DNA of 64,000 bases from JARRKU01 sp963675565 (lineage in GTDB: Bacteria > Desulfobacterota > Desulfobacteria > Desulfobacterales > Desulfosarcinaceae), in assembly GCA_963675565.2 (NCBI GenBank), contig CAXXYD010000004.1:2046001-2110000 (forward strand), given 5' to 3'. The notes under the pieces were generated by a model. That model made no database searches. It was given only the letters and a program-made list of their open reading frames with translations, and was not told the origin of the DNA. The position numbers and the translations under genes are program-made. Shown in pieces: positions 51,946 through 61,300 of the stretch (positions are counted from its first letter, which is position 1; every line of letters starts with the position of its first letter).

Positions 51946-52749
51946 TCAGGTTTCGTGGATCAGGCGGCAAAACGCAACGCCAAAGTCCAGCAATTCAATA
52001 ATTTTATTGGCCGGCAGGACCACATTGTCCTGGCTGAATATCAGATACCGGCCGGACGCCTGGACACTGACCGTGCCGCTGTCGATCATCAGGCGCATGA
52101 CGTCAGGGTTCATCATGGATACAATGCGACTTTCGCTGTTCGGGTGCCCGTCCGGTGCTTGGAGCCGGTAGCGCTGGTTGAATTCAGGTGAATTGTCCGG
52201 TTGTATGCGGTTGGTGATTTTTCGGGGGCCGCCGTCGGTGGAGGGAAATGCGATGAACCAGGGCAGTTGCCCGTCGGCAAGGCGCAAAACGATCAATGTG
52301 GACCGAGGCCCTTTACCGGACCGATCGTTACGCCCGCACGACTGTTGCCAGTCAAATACCTCGACAGGAAAAGAGCGATAAAAGCCAGTGCAATAGTTGC
52401 ATATTCGGCCAGTGTTGAATACAGTGAAAAAGCGGGGGGCACCCAACACCGATTCGTGGGAAATGTCTTCAATGTGCAGCTTGTTGGGCGGCTCGGCCGC
52501 GTCATGATCCGACCGGTGAATGGCATAATCTTTGGCATATGAATAGGCGTACGCGGATGGGGGTGCGGAGAACCGAAGCCGCGGGGAAAAGGCCAGCTCC
52601 AGCTGGCTTGCCAGAGCGGCCATCTTGTTGCGCCGAATGGGGCCCTTGAGCCGATTCCAGCCGGCTCCCAATAGAATCAGGCCAACCAATGCCGCTATCA
52701 CATATTTGGCGACCTGAATATGCTCCATGGAAATATTCAATGCAACCAT
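51946..52749 (-). CDS. Membrane-anchored hypothetical protein
   Basis: A 267-residue protein with one N-terminal membrane helix (residues 12-32, VAKYVIAALVGLILLGAGW) and a soluble domain of about 230 residues. The latter contains a lone C-x-x-C (ICNYC) and an SRIVSMMNPDVMRLM stretch typical of no family I know. It converges on the EI24-like gene with a seven-base gap. No enzymatic motif. Confidence 0.7.
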   Translation of the reverse strand: MVALNISMEHIQVAKYVIAALVGLILLGAGWNRLKGPIRRNKMAALASQLELAFSPRLRFSAPPSAYAYSYAKDYAIHRSDHDAAEPPNKLHIEDISHESVLGAPRFFTVFNTGRICNYCTGFYRSFPVEVFDWQQSCGRNDRSGKGPRSTLIVLRLADGQLPWFIAFPSTDGGPRKITNRIQPDNSPEFNQRYRLQAPDGHPNSESRIVSMMNPDVMRLMIDSGTVSVQASGRYLIFSQDNVVLPANKIIELLDFGVAFCRLIHET

Positions 52750-52858
52750 GATCCGGTGGGAATCCTGTGTAATCGTTCAGCCGGTTTTTGACGCATTGGC
52801 CGGCAGCGGCACGGGTCCGGGGGTATTTGCTTCTGCAACCCGGTTGATGGAGGCCCCA

Positions 52859-53551
52859 TCACTTCCCTTCCTTTAATACAGCCTGAACCTTTTGCAGGAA
52901 GGGTTGTATCGGTTGCCGGTGTTCCGGCGGAACCATTAAAACGGGAAAAGCGTGATTGGCGATCAACGGCTGCTCGAAGGTTTGCAATTGTTGCGCACGA
53001 TAGCCATTGCGGTTGTCCGCACGGGACAAAAAGGCAAGGACGTCGGCCAGGTTCCCGGAAGCGCCCGGGCGATCGAGAGCCTCCAGGTATTGCATCATCA
53101 CATTATTCAAGGACAGGATAAATGGCGGCATACACGCTTGTCCGCCCGGGCGGCACGGGGAAGTTGAGACCATGGCACGGCAGGCAAAGGGCCTGACGGG
53201 GTACAACGGGCACGTATTGTCTTGAAGCCAGGCGCATGGACCGGCGTCGGGGTCGTTTGATTCAGGGGGCAGTTCATCGCCACGGGCACACAGCATCACC
53301 ATTTGATTAATCGTAATGGCGGGTTGAAACCGGTTCGGCGGTGTTGTGGACACCATGGCATCGATTCCGGCCGAAGGATCCTTGCCGATCAATTGCTCCG
53401 CCATATACAGACCCTCCAGGGTCGTGCAGGTCACATTGCAGGTGCAGCATAATGAGCATCCGCGGCCACAGGCGGTTTGGAATGATGAAATGGTTTCATC
53501 GTATAGGGCGTAGAGACCAGCCAATTGGTATAATTTGGTTTTTATGTCCAT
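52859..53551 (-). CDS. YkgJ-family cysteine-cluster protein
   Basis: A 230-residue protein with the N-terminal cluster C-x-x-x-C-x-x-CC (CGRGCSLCCTCNVTC), a central CAWLQDNTCPLYPVRPFACR segment and further cysteines (SPCRPGGQAC). This is the YkgJ (CxxCxxCC) zinc/iron-binding family, for which metal-dependent RNA or protein modification has been suggested but not shown. The frame extends upstream to 53881, but that part is basic and lacks family features. Start at 53551 (MDIKTKL). Confidence 0.85.
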   Translation of the reverse strand: MDIKTKLYQLAGLYALYDETISSFQTACGRGCSLCCTCNVTCTTLEGLYMAEQLIGKDPSAGIDAMVSTTPPNRFQPAITINQMVMLCARGDELPPESNDPDAGPCAWLQDNTCPLYPVRPFACRAMVSTSPCRPGGQACMPPFILSLNNVMMQYLEALDRPGASGNLADVLAFLSRADNRNGYRAQQLQTFEQPLIANHAFPVLMVPPEHRQPIQPFLQKVQAVLKEGK

Positions 53552-53622
53552 AATTTGTTTTCTTGTAAAAACGAGCGCGCAATATACCTCGTAATGCGCA
53601 AAGGGTAAAGAGAAAGGATTCC

Positions 53623-54393
53623 ATGGAAGGTCATTTCCCCTGGTGCATCGCCCATCGCGGCGCCCGTGACGAAGCGCCTGAAAATACGCTGTCGGCTTTT
53701 CTTCGCGCCCTGGCATATCCCGTCGACGGGATTGAATTTGACGTTCAAATGAGTTCCGACGGCACTTTGGTGCTGTTTCACGACAGAACGGTCCATAAGG
53801 TCGGCGGCGGTCGCCGGCGGGTGGCGGATATGACTGTCGACGCGCTTGAGAAAATCGACTGGGGGCGATGGTATCACCCACAATTTTCCGGGGAACCCCT
53901 GATGACTTTCGAGAACGCTCTCAGCCTGCTGGATCGGTGCCCGCGTATGCTCATTGAAATTAAATCCCATCCCAGCGAACAGGACAGCGGCCATGCCTAC
54001 CGCTTGACGCAACGTGTGATCGAAACCATTGCGCGGCCGGATATCAAACGATTTCATAATCGCATCGCGATTCTTTCTTTCGATCCGAAGGTGCTTGCAA
54101 CGGCGTATCAGCGGGCGCCCCAGCTGCGCTATGTGCTCAATCTACCCTTGGACACCGACGAAATCGTTGAAGATCAGGTGGCGCATCTCTGGGCCGTGGG
54201 GGTCAAAATCAGCAAGTTGACGGCCAAACTGGTTCAAAGCGCCAGGCGGTCCAAATTGCGTGTATTCACCTATACCTGCAACGGTCCGCGGCAGGTGGCC
54301 AAAGCGCAGCGCCTGGGCGTGGATGCCATCATCTCGGACCGCCCCCGATGGCTTATCGAAAGAGTGCGTCAATCCGGGGTTTCGTGTCCTTAG
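53623..54393 (+). CDS. Glycerophosphodiester phosphodiesterase
   Basis: A 256-residue cytoplasmic GDPD that releases glycerol-3-phosphate from glycerophosphodiesters. Catalytic HRGARDEAPENTL, the metal-binding GIEFDVQMSSDG, and the LFHD histidine are intact; EIKSHP and DAIISDRP are later motifs. GAAAGGA precedes the ATG. It lies between two YkgJ-type genes. Confidence 0.94.
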   Translation: MEGHFPWCIAHRGARDEAPENTLSAFLRALAYPVDGIEFDVQMSSDGTLVLFHDRTVHKVGGGRRRVADMTVDALEKIDWGRWYHPQFSGEPLMTFENALSLLDRCPRMLIEIKSHPSEQDSGHAYRLTQRVIETIARPDIKRFHNRIAILSFDPKVLATAYQRAPQLRYVLNLPLDTDEIVEDQVAHLWAVGVKISKLTAKLVQSARRSKLRVFTYTCNGPRQVAKAQRLGVDAIISDRPRWLIERVRQSGVSCP

Positions 54394-54636
54394 TGGAATA
54401 CATGCAACGCGTTGCCATGAAACCGGCCACCTGGGTGGGGCCATGGCGGTGTTCCATGCGCGCCCGCCTGCTGCCAGCCCCTTTCCCGGGCTGATCTCCC
54501 TCGTTCGTCAGCGGTGGTTTTGCCGCCGCCACCGGTCGCATAAGCGGGAGTTGTCGCAAATGACGCGAAGGGTTTGACATCCCCCAGGGGCTCGGATATT
54601 GTTCTTTGATCATCTTGCAGTCGAAAGGAATGATCA

Positions 54637-55437
54637 ATGGACGAGAACAAAGACCAGACCGCACGTATCGATCCGGTGCGTTTAGGATACGACAGTCAAT
54701 TCAAATTCAAATGCCATCCGGGGGTATCGTGTTTTACCCAATGCTGCCGGGGCATCAACATCATTCTGACGCCCTATGATGTGATTCGTTTGAAAACACG
54801 GCTTGGGCTGCCTTCGGATCAGTTTCTGGCCATATACACGGAACCCCACTTGCTTGAAAAAACCGATATTCCGGTGATTACCCTGAAAAAACTGGATGAT
54901 GAACAGGAATCCTGCCCCTTTGTCCGGGATGAAGGTTGTATCCTTTACGAGGATCGCCCCACCGCTTGCCGTTACTACCCGCTGGGCGTGGGCTCGCTTC
55001 AGCACAAGGAGGGCGCCGACGACGACGGTTTCTTTTTCTTTGTCAATGAGCCCCATTGCAAGGGCTTTGAAGAGGATTGCCAATGGACCGTGGCGCAATG
55101 GCGGGAGGATCAGGGGGTCGATTTAAGGGACAAAGTCAATGCGGACTGGACAGATCTGGTGGTCCACAAACGATCCTTTCCACCCAACATCAAACTTACC
55201 GATCAGGCCAAGCAGATGTTCTTTATGGTGAGCTATAACATCGATAAATTTAGAAGTTTTGTTTTTGACAGCACTTTCCTAGAGCGCCTGTCTGTTGATG
55301 ACCAGACCCGCGAAAAAATCAAAACGGACGATGTCGCCTTATTTGAATTTGGTGTCAAATGGCTGAAATCCATCCTGTTCAAACCCAAAGATCCGGCAAC
55401 GGGAAAGGATCTTCCGGAAACAGACCCTGCGGCTTGA
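54637..55437 (+). CDS. YkgJ-family cysteine-cluster protein (second copy)
   Basis: A 266-residue protein with CHPGVSCFTQCC near the N-terminus (C-x5-C-x3-CC, the YkgJ-type cluster) and a second set, CPFVRDEGCILYEDRPTACRYYP, then a late HCKGFEEDC pair. It differs from the copy at 53 kb in length and tail (an acidic linker and an FKPKDPATGK end). GAAAGGA precedes the ATG. Function unknown, probably metal binding. Confidence 0.85.
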   Translation: MDENKDQTARIDPVRLGYDSQFKFKCHPGVSCFTQCCRGINIILTPYDVIRLKTRLGLPSDQFLAIYTEPHLLEKTDIPVITLKKLDDEQESCPFVRDEGCILYEDRPTACRYYPLGVGSLQHKEGADDDGFFFFVNEPHCKGFEEDCQWTVAQWREDQGVDLRDKVNADWTDLVVHKRSFPPNIKLTDQAKQMFFMVSYNIDKFRSFVFDSTFLERLSVDDQTREKIKTDDVALFEFGVKWLKSILFKPKDPATGKDLPETDPAA

Positions 55438-55464
55438 TTCACATTTGACTGTCGGGCAGCCATT

Positions 55465-55668
55465 TTATTCAATGATTCTCGCCACCAGCCCGCCACAGCG
55501 GGTGCATCTTCCCGTAAGCGTGAGTATCCCTCTCTCAACCCGGCCGGAGGCCCGGCCCATAGAGGAGGATTTCATGCAGGCCACACACCAGACATTGTTC
55601 AATATCCTCAGGCGCTGATCGGGGGGAATCTTATCCCATATTTTTTTAGCGGAGGGTGTCAGTTTCAT
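55465..55668 (-). CDS. Small four-cysteine zinc-ribbon protein
   Basis: A 67-residue protein starting at MKLTPSAKKI with C-x-x-C (CVAC) and C-x-x-C (CTRC) separated by about 25 residues, forming one zinc ribbon. GGAGGGTG lies in the non-template direction, and no strong ribosome site precedes the ATG on the - strand. Convergent with the YkgJ-like gene. Unknown role. Confidence 0.6.
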   Translation of the reverse strand: MKLTPSAKKIWDKIPPDQRLRILNNVWCVACMKSSSMGRASGRVERGILTLTGRCTRCGGLVARIIE

Positions 55669-56005
55669 GAGCGGTACGACCTTTCTCTGTGTCGGTTGGG
55701 CAGCCATCGGTGCAGCATGCGACTTTTGTCGCGCCAGAACAAATAGGTGCAATAAAAAACGAAAGGCTATAGAATCCAATAGGATGCTGTGGCGGTATTG
55801 TCAAGCACCGGCAGGCCGGAGGACAACGACGCCATTTTTCCCGGAATTGCGCTCCATACGCCTTGCCGCTTGCATGCAGCGTCGCTGTAGTGCTATGGTA
55901 GTACCCGGTTTTTCATCCTATTAGGATTTTGGGACACGTCCCGGACTGCATTGCTGACGAACCCGCCGGCAATTATCTTTTTGACCACCGTTAGAGGAGA
56001 CCACC
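55669..56005. other. Intergenic region before ilvE
   Basis: About 337 bp with no gene I can support. AGAGGAGACCACC (55992-56004) is the ribosome site of ilvE. Confidence 0.4.
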
Positions 56006-57070
56006 ATGAAGTTGAACATTGTTAAAAGTGATCACCCTAAGCCCAAACCGGACGAGACCAAGCTGGGGTTCGGGACTCAATTTACCGACCATATGTTCAA
56101 TATGGATTACGCCGCAGATTTAAAATGGCACAATCCGAGGATCGAGCCTTATGGGCCTTTTTCATTGGATCCGGCAACCATGGTGCTGCATTACGGCCAG
56201 GGCATTTTCGAGGGCATGAAAGCTTACCGTACCGAAAGCGGCAGGATTCAACTGTTTCGGCCCAGAGACAATTTCAACCGCCTGAACTACTCCGCCCGTA
56301 AATTGTGTATTCCTGAAATCGATGTGGAGTTTATCCTGGGTGCGTTGAAAGAACTGCTTCGGGTTGAAAAGGATTGGGTGCCGTCCGTACCGGGCACGTC
56401 GTTGTATATCCGGCCGGCAATCATTGCCACAGACCCGTTTCTGGGCGTTCGGGCGTCAAACACCTATCGGTTTTTTATCATTTTGTCTCCGGTGGGGGCC
56501 TATTATGCTGAAGGGTTCAATCCGGTTAAGATCCTGGTGACCCGGGATCATGTGCGTGCCGTACGAGGCGGGGTTGGGGACACCAAAACCATGGGCAATT
56601 ACGCTGCCAGCCTTCTTGCCGGTCAGGAAGCGCATGACGCGGGTTATACTCAGGTTCTCTGGCTGGATGGTGTTGAACAAAAATATGTGGAAGAAGTCGG
56701 CGCCATGAACATCTTTTTTGTCATCAACAACGAATTGGTGACGCCTGAACTCAGTGGCAGTATCTTGCCCGGCGTTACCCGCAATTCAACCATTCAACTG
56801 GCCAAAAAATGGGAACTGCCGGTCAGCGAGCGCAGAATCAGTATCGATGAAATCATCGAGCATCACGACAGCGGGGCGTTATCCGAGATATTCGGATCCG
56901 GCACAGCAGCCGTCATCTCCCCTGTGGGCGAATTGAAATATGGCGACCGGGTATTGAAAATCGGCGATGGTCAGGTGGGGCCCCTATCCCGGAAATTTTA
57001 CGATGCGATCATGGATATTCAGTACAGCCGAGTGGACGATACCATGGGCTGGATCGAACCTGCCGTATAG
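56006..57070 (+). CDS. ilvE: Branched-chain amino acid aminotransferase
   Basis: A 354-residue PLP aminotransferase of fold type IV, long form. YGQGIFEGMKAYRTESG, the catalytic lysine in GVGDTKTMGNYAAS, WLDGVEQKYVEEVGAMNIFF and SGTAAVISPVGEL are the signature of the IlvE/BCAT type. It makes Val, Leu and Ile from their keto acids. It is a complete gene with a strong ribosome site. A stable GC hairpin follows. Confidence 0.95.
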   Translation: MKLNIVKSDHPKPKPDETKLGFGTQFTDHMFNMDYAADLKWHNPRIEPYGPFSLDPATMVLHYGQGIFEGMKAYRTESGRIQLFRPRDNFNRLNYSARKLCIPEIDVEFILGALKELLRVEKDWVPSVPGTSLYIRPAIIATDPFLGVRASNTYRFFIILSPVGAYYAEGFNPVKILVTRDHVRAVRGGVGDTKTMGNYAASLLAGQEAHDAGYTQVLWLDGVEQKYVEEVGAMNIFFVINNELVTPELSGSILPGVTRNSTIQLAKKWELPVSERRISIDEIIEHHDSGALSEIFGSGTAAVISPVGELKYGDRVLKIGDGQVGPLSRKFYDAIMDIQYSRVDDTMGWIEPAV

Positions 57071-57088
57071 CGGTAGTCCATCATCGAA

Positions 57089-57123
57089 CCTGCCGCCGGG
57101 CATCAACAGCACCCGGCGGCAGG
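57089..57123. terminator. GC-rich hairpin after ilvE (no T-run)
   Basis: CCTGCCGCCGGG and CCCGGCGGCAGG form a perfect 12-bp stem. A T-run is absent on both sides, so it may protect the 3' end or act with Rho rather than end transcription alone. The remaining gap to galU shows nothing else. Confidence 0.5.
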
Positions 57124-57366
57124 CTTCCTCGAATGAACCGAGGCCGGTTATGACGCCGGAATTTTTCACCAGCGACTATTTTTTGAAAACGACGCGAATC
57201 AAAGCTTAACAATCCAGTGCGACCCTGGCGTTGTCGGCCGTTGATCATCCTATGCAACCGCTATTGTAGTTCCCATTGCGACGCCGCAAAGGATACAGAT
57301 AATCAGCCCGGGTGATCATACTGCACACGCCCCGACTTGGACAAAACAACAGCCAAAGGAGAGTCT

Positions 57367-58236
57367 ATGCAGGTCCGTAAAGCCGTTTTTCCCGTTGCCG
57401 GGCTAGGCACCCGTTTTCTGCCGGCCACCAAAGCCATGCCCAAAGAAATGCTTCCCGTGGTGGACAAACCGTTGATTCAATATGCTGTTGAAGAGGCCCT
57501 CAATGCGGGTATCCAGGACATCATTTTTGTGACCGGAAAGGGAAAACAGGCCATTGAAGATCATTTTGATCACGATTGCGAACTGGAACACACCCTGATG
57601 GTCCGCGACAAGCTGATCCTGCTTCAGGAAATCACCCGCCTCGTTCCGGAATCCGGAACCATCGTGTATACACGCCAGAATGAACCCCTGGGGCTGGGTC
57701 ATGCCATCTGGTGTGCCCGCAATGTGGTGGGCAACGAACCCTTTGCCGTTTTGCTGGCCGACGATTTGATCAAATCCAAAAAGCCGGTTCTGGGCCAGAT
57801 GATTGCTCATTTCAATGAACTGCAATCTTCCATGGTCTGCATGGAAAAGGTGGATCGGCAGGCCACCGCCAGTTACGGTATCCTGGATGCCGATGCGCCC
57901 CAAAACCGGCTGACCAAGATCCGGGGTCTTGTGGAAAAACCGGCCCCCGACAAAGCCCCTTCCGACCTGGCCATTATCGGACGTTATATTCTGACCCCTG
58001 AAATTTTCAAAATTCTGGAAAACAAGGAAACCGGGGCCGGGGGAGAAATTCAAATCACCGATGCCATGGCACGTTTGCTCGAAATACAATCCATTTACGG
58101 CTTCAGTTATGAAGGCACCCGTTTTGACTGCGGTACCAAGGTCGGGTTCCAGATGGCCAATCTTTCATTTGCCATGGACCGGCCCGATATGCGGCGGCGA
58201 TTGGTGCCGTTTATCCGCAACCTGGCCGACTGCTAA
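57367..58236 (+). CDS. galU: UTP-glucose-1-phosphate uridylyltransferase
   Basis: A 289-residue GalU that makes UDP-glucose. FPVAGLGTRFLPATKAMPKEMLPVVDKP (first part GLGTRFLPATKAMPKEM) is the nucleotide site, with GLGHAIWCARN, LLADDLI and GAGGEIQITDAM following. AAAGGAG precedes ATG 57367; ten earlier codons in frame are leader. It heads the glycogen operon with the debranching enzyme 74 bp later. Confidence 0.96.
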   Translation: MQVRKAVFPVAGLGTRFLPATKAMPKEMLPVVDKPLIQYAVEEALNAGIQDIIFVTGKGKQAIEDHFDHDCELEHTLMVRDKLILLQEITRLVPESGTIVYTRQNEPLGLGHAIWCARNVVGNEPFAVLLADDLIKSKKPVLGQMIAHFNELQSSMVCMEKVDRQATASYGILDADAPQNRLTKIRGLVEKPAPDKAPSDLAIIGRYILTPEIFKILENKETGAGGEIQITDAMARLLEIQSIYGFSYEGTRFDCGTKVGFQMANLSFAMDRPDMRRRLVPFIRNLADC

Positions 58237-58310
58237 GGTGTGTTGAACCCGAACAAAGCTCTTTTGGACCGCAGCGCAAACAGAGAAAAAACCGATTGAA
58301 GAGCCACCCA

Positions 58311-61300
58311 ATGACCGTCCCTGAACAGATTGTCCAAAATCCGCCACCCGGCGAACGGCGCATTCAGTTCTGCGGCGATGTGGTGGTCTTCCGTCTCAGG
58401 GTCGAGCCGCCTCAGGCGGGCAAGGCATTCGTGCGCACCAACCTGGGTCATGCCCTGATCATGCGCCGGGAAATTATCCGCCAGGTGGAACACAATGAAC
58501 CCCGCTTGGGGCGCGACTGGTTCGACGTGCCGATGCAGGAGACCGCTCCGGGCCGTTTCGAAGCAGCGGTCGGGCTTTTCGAAGTCGGCCACTTCGAAGC
58601 CAAGTGTCTGTTTATCTCTGAGGATGGCGGTGAGCCGCGCTGGCCGACAGGGGCCAACACCGCGATCAACGTAGAGCCGGCGGACACTTGCTGCGGCAAC
58701 ATCATCTACAATGCCTTCGTCCGTCAGTTCGGACCAAACAAAAATGGTCCGCAATCCGCGGCCCTGCCCGCCCCGGATCTGATCCGGGATCTGGATCGAA
58801 GCGGCTATACGGTGATTCCGCCGTCGGGCACATTTCGCGATCTGATTGATGAGCTCGATTTCATTTTTCAGCACCTGGGGTGCCGTTGGCTGCAATTGCT
58901 GCCCATACATCCGACGCCCACGACTTACGGCCGCATGGGACGCTTCGGCAGCCCGTATGCCGCCCTAAGCTTTACCGAGGTCGATCCGGCCCTGGCCGTG
59001 TTCGATCCGGCAGCCACACCCCTGGAGCAGTTTCTGGAGCTGGTGGATGCCGTGCACGCCCGTTTGGGGAAAATACTGCTGGATATCGCTATTAACCACA
59101 CCGGTTGGGCGGCGCGGCTGCACGAATCCCATCCCCAGTGGCTGGCCCGCAATGCCGCCGGAGAAATTCAGAATCCGGGCGCCTGGGGAGTCGTATGGGA
59201 GGATCTGACCCATCTGGATTACAGCCACAAAGATCTGTGGTGTTACATGGCCGACGTGCTCATTACCTGGTGCCGGCGCGGTGTCGATGGCTTCCGTTGC
59301 GATGCCGGCTACATGATTCCGGCGGATGCCTGGCAGTACATGATCGCCAAGGTGCGCGACCAGTTTCCCGATACGATTTTTTTCCTGGAAGGACTGGGCG
59401 GTAAAATTTCCGTCACCCGGGAGTTGCTCAACCGCGCCAATTTCAACTGGGCCTACTCGGAATTGTTTCAGAACTATGACCGTGGCCAGATCGAACACTA
59501 CCTGCCCCAGGCCGTGGATATATCGGCCACCGACGGGATCACTGTTCATTTTGCCGAAACACACGACAACAATCGCCTGGCGGCCACTTCTTTGGTCTAT
59601 GCCCGCATGCGCACGGCGCTCTGCGCCTTATTGTCGCCCAACGGGGCATTTGCTTTTGTCAATGGTGTGGAGTGGTTTGCCACCGAAAAGATCAACGTTC
59701 ACGACGGCTGCAGCCTGAATTGGAATGCCCGGGAGAACCAGACCGCCGAAATCGGCCGACTCAGTGATCTGCTCAAGACCCACCCGGCATTTGGCCCGGG
59801 CACCCGTTTGAAAATCGTCAGCCGGGGAGTCGGAAATTTCATTGCGTTGCTCAGACGCCACGACCCCACCGGCCGATGGGTGCTGATCGTGGGCAATCTG
59901 GATTGGCAGCATCCGCAGAACGCCGCCTGGGAGGCTGGTGCGGTCGAAGGGATGAACCCGTCACCGCTGGACCTGCTCAGCGGCCAAACCATAAAAATTG
60001 AAATAAAGGATCAACAGGTCCACGTCGCCCTGAACCCCGGACAGGTGTTGTGCATAGGGAATGATTCAAGCAAAGCCGATCCGGCCGGCCGGCAGGGTGG
60101 TTTGCCCGCTTTCCTGATCCAACAGCGATTGCGGGCCAAAGCCCTGGCGGTCCTGACGTTTTATGCTTCGTCCATCCCGGAAAATTTGGCCGCCGCCGCA
60201 AGCGAACTGGCCGACGACCCCGAAGCGTTTTGTCAAAAGCATAACCCCCATAGCGATGAAACGCGGGTCATTGGCTGGCAATACCCTGCAGATTTGAAGC
60301 GTCATGTCATGCTGCCGCCCGAACATTTCCTGCTGCTGCGGGCAAAACACCCTTTCAAAGTCCGCCTGTCGTGTCATGGGCGCGTCATGGCCACCGAAGA
60401 GAGCCTGGCGGCAAACCCGGCGGGCGCTTTTGTACTGCTGCCGCCGTTTGCGGCCGTCCACGGCCACCAACGGCTCAAACTGGAACTGAGCCTCTATGGC
60501 CCGGGAAAAACCGAACACGCCGCCGCCGAAATGCTCTTGCTGAGCAGTGGCAGCCAACCTGTGGTCCAAACCACCTTTTGCCGACAGGATTGCTATGACA
60601 AGCCGCTGTTGGCCCTGGATACCAATGGTCACGGAGCCATGCTGCGGGTTCACAGCGACTGGCGCCTGTTGGCCAGCCGCTATGACGCCTTGCTGGCCGC
60701 CAACATGGACCCTGATTTCCCCGAAGACCGCCGCATTCTGCTGACGCGCTGCCGTGCCTGGATGGTTTATCAGGGCTATTCACATGAAATTAACTTGGAC
60801 TGCCTGGAGCGTTTTTCCTTCGATTACCGTAACGGGGTGCGCTGGCAATATCAGATTCCCACAGGTCAGGGCGAGCATATCGGGCTCGTCATTGCCCTGC
60901 AAATGGCCAATGATCCGGCCAATACCGTTCAGTTGGCCGTTCACCGGCTCAACAGCCATCCCGATGCCGCTGAGCTCGACGACAGCCGTCCGGTTGAATT
61001 GATTGTGCGCCCGGATATCGAGGATCGAAATTTTCATGATACCACAAAAGCATTTTCCGGACCCGAGCAGCACTGGCCGGCATCGATCACCGCCATGGAG
61101 GATGGGTTCAGGTTTGCCCCGCTGGAAAACCATGGCCTGGCGGCCCAGATCGACAGGGGTCGTTTCGTTTACCAGCCTGAATGGTACTACATGGTTCACC
61201 GCGACCAGGATGCCTGCCGCGGCCTGGACCCGGACTCGGATCTGTTCAGCCCAGGATATTTTTCCAGCCGTCTCACCGGCGGGCAGGCCGTGACCATGAC

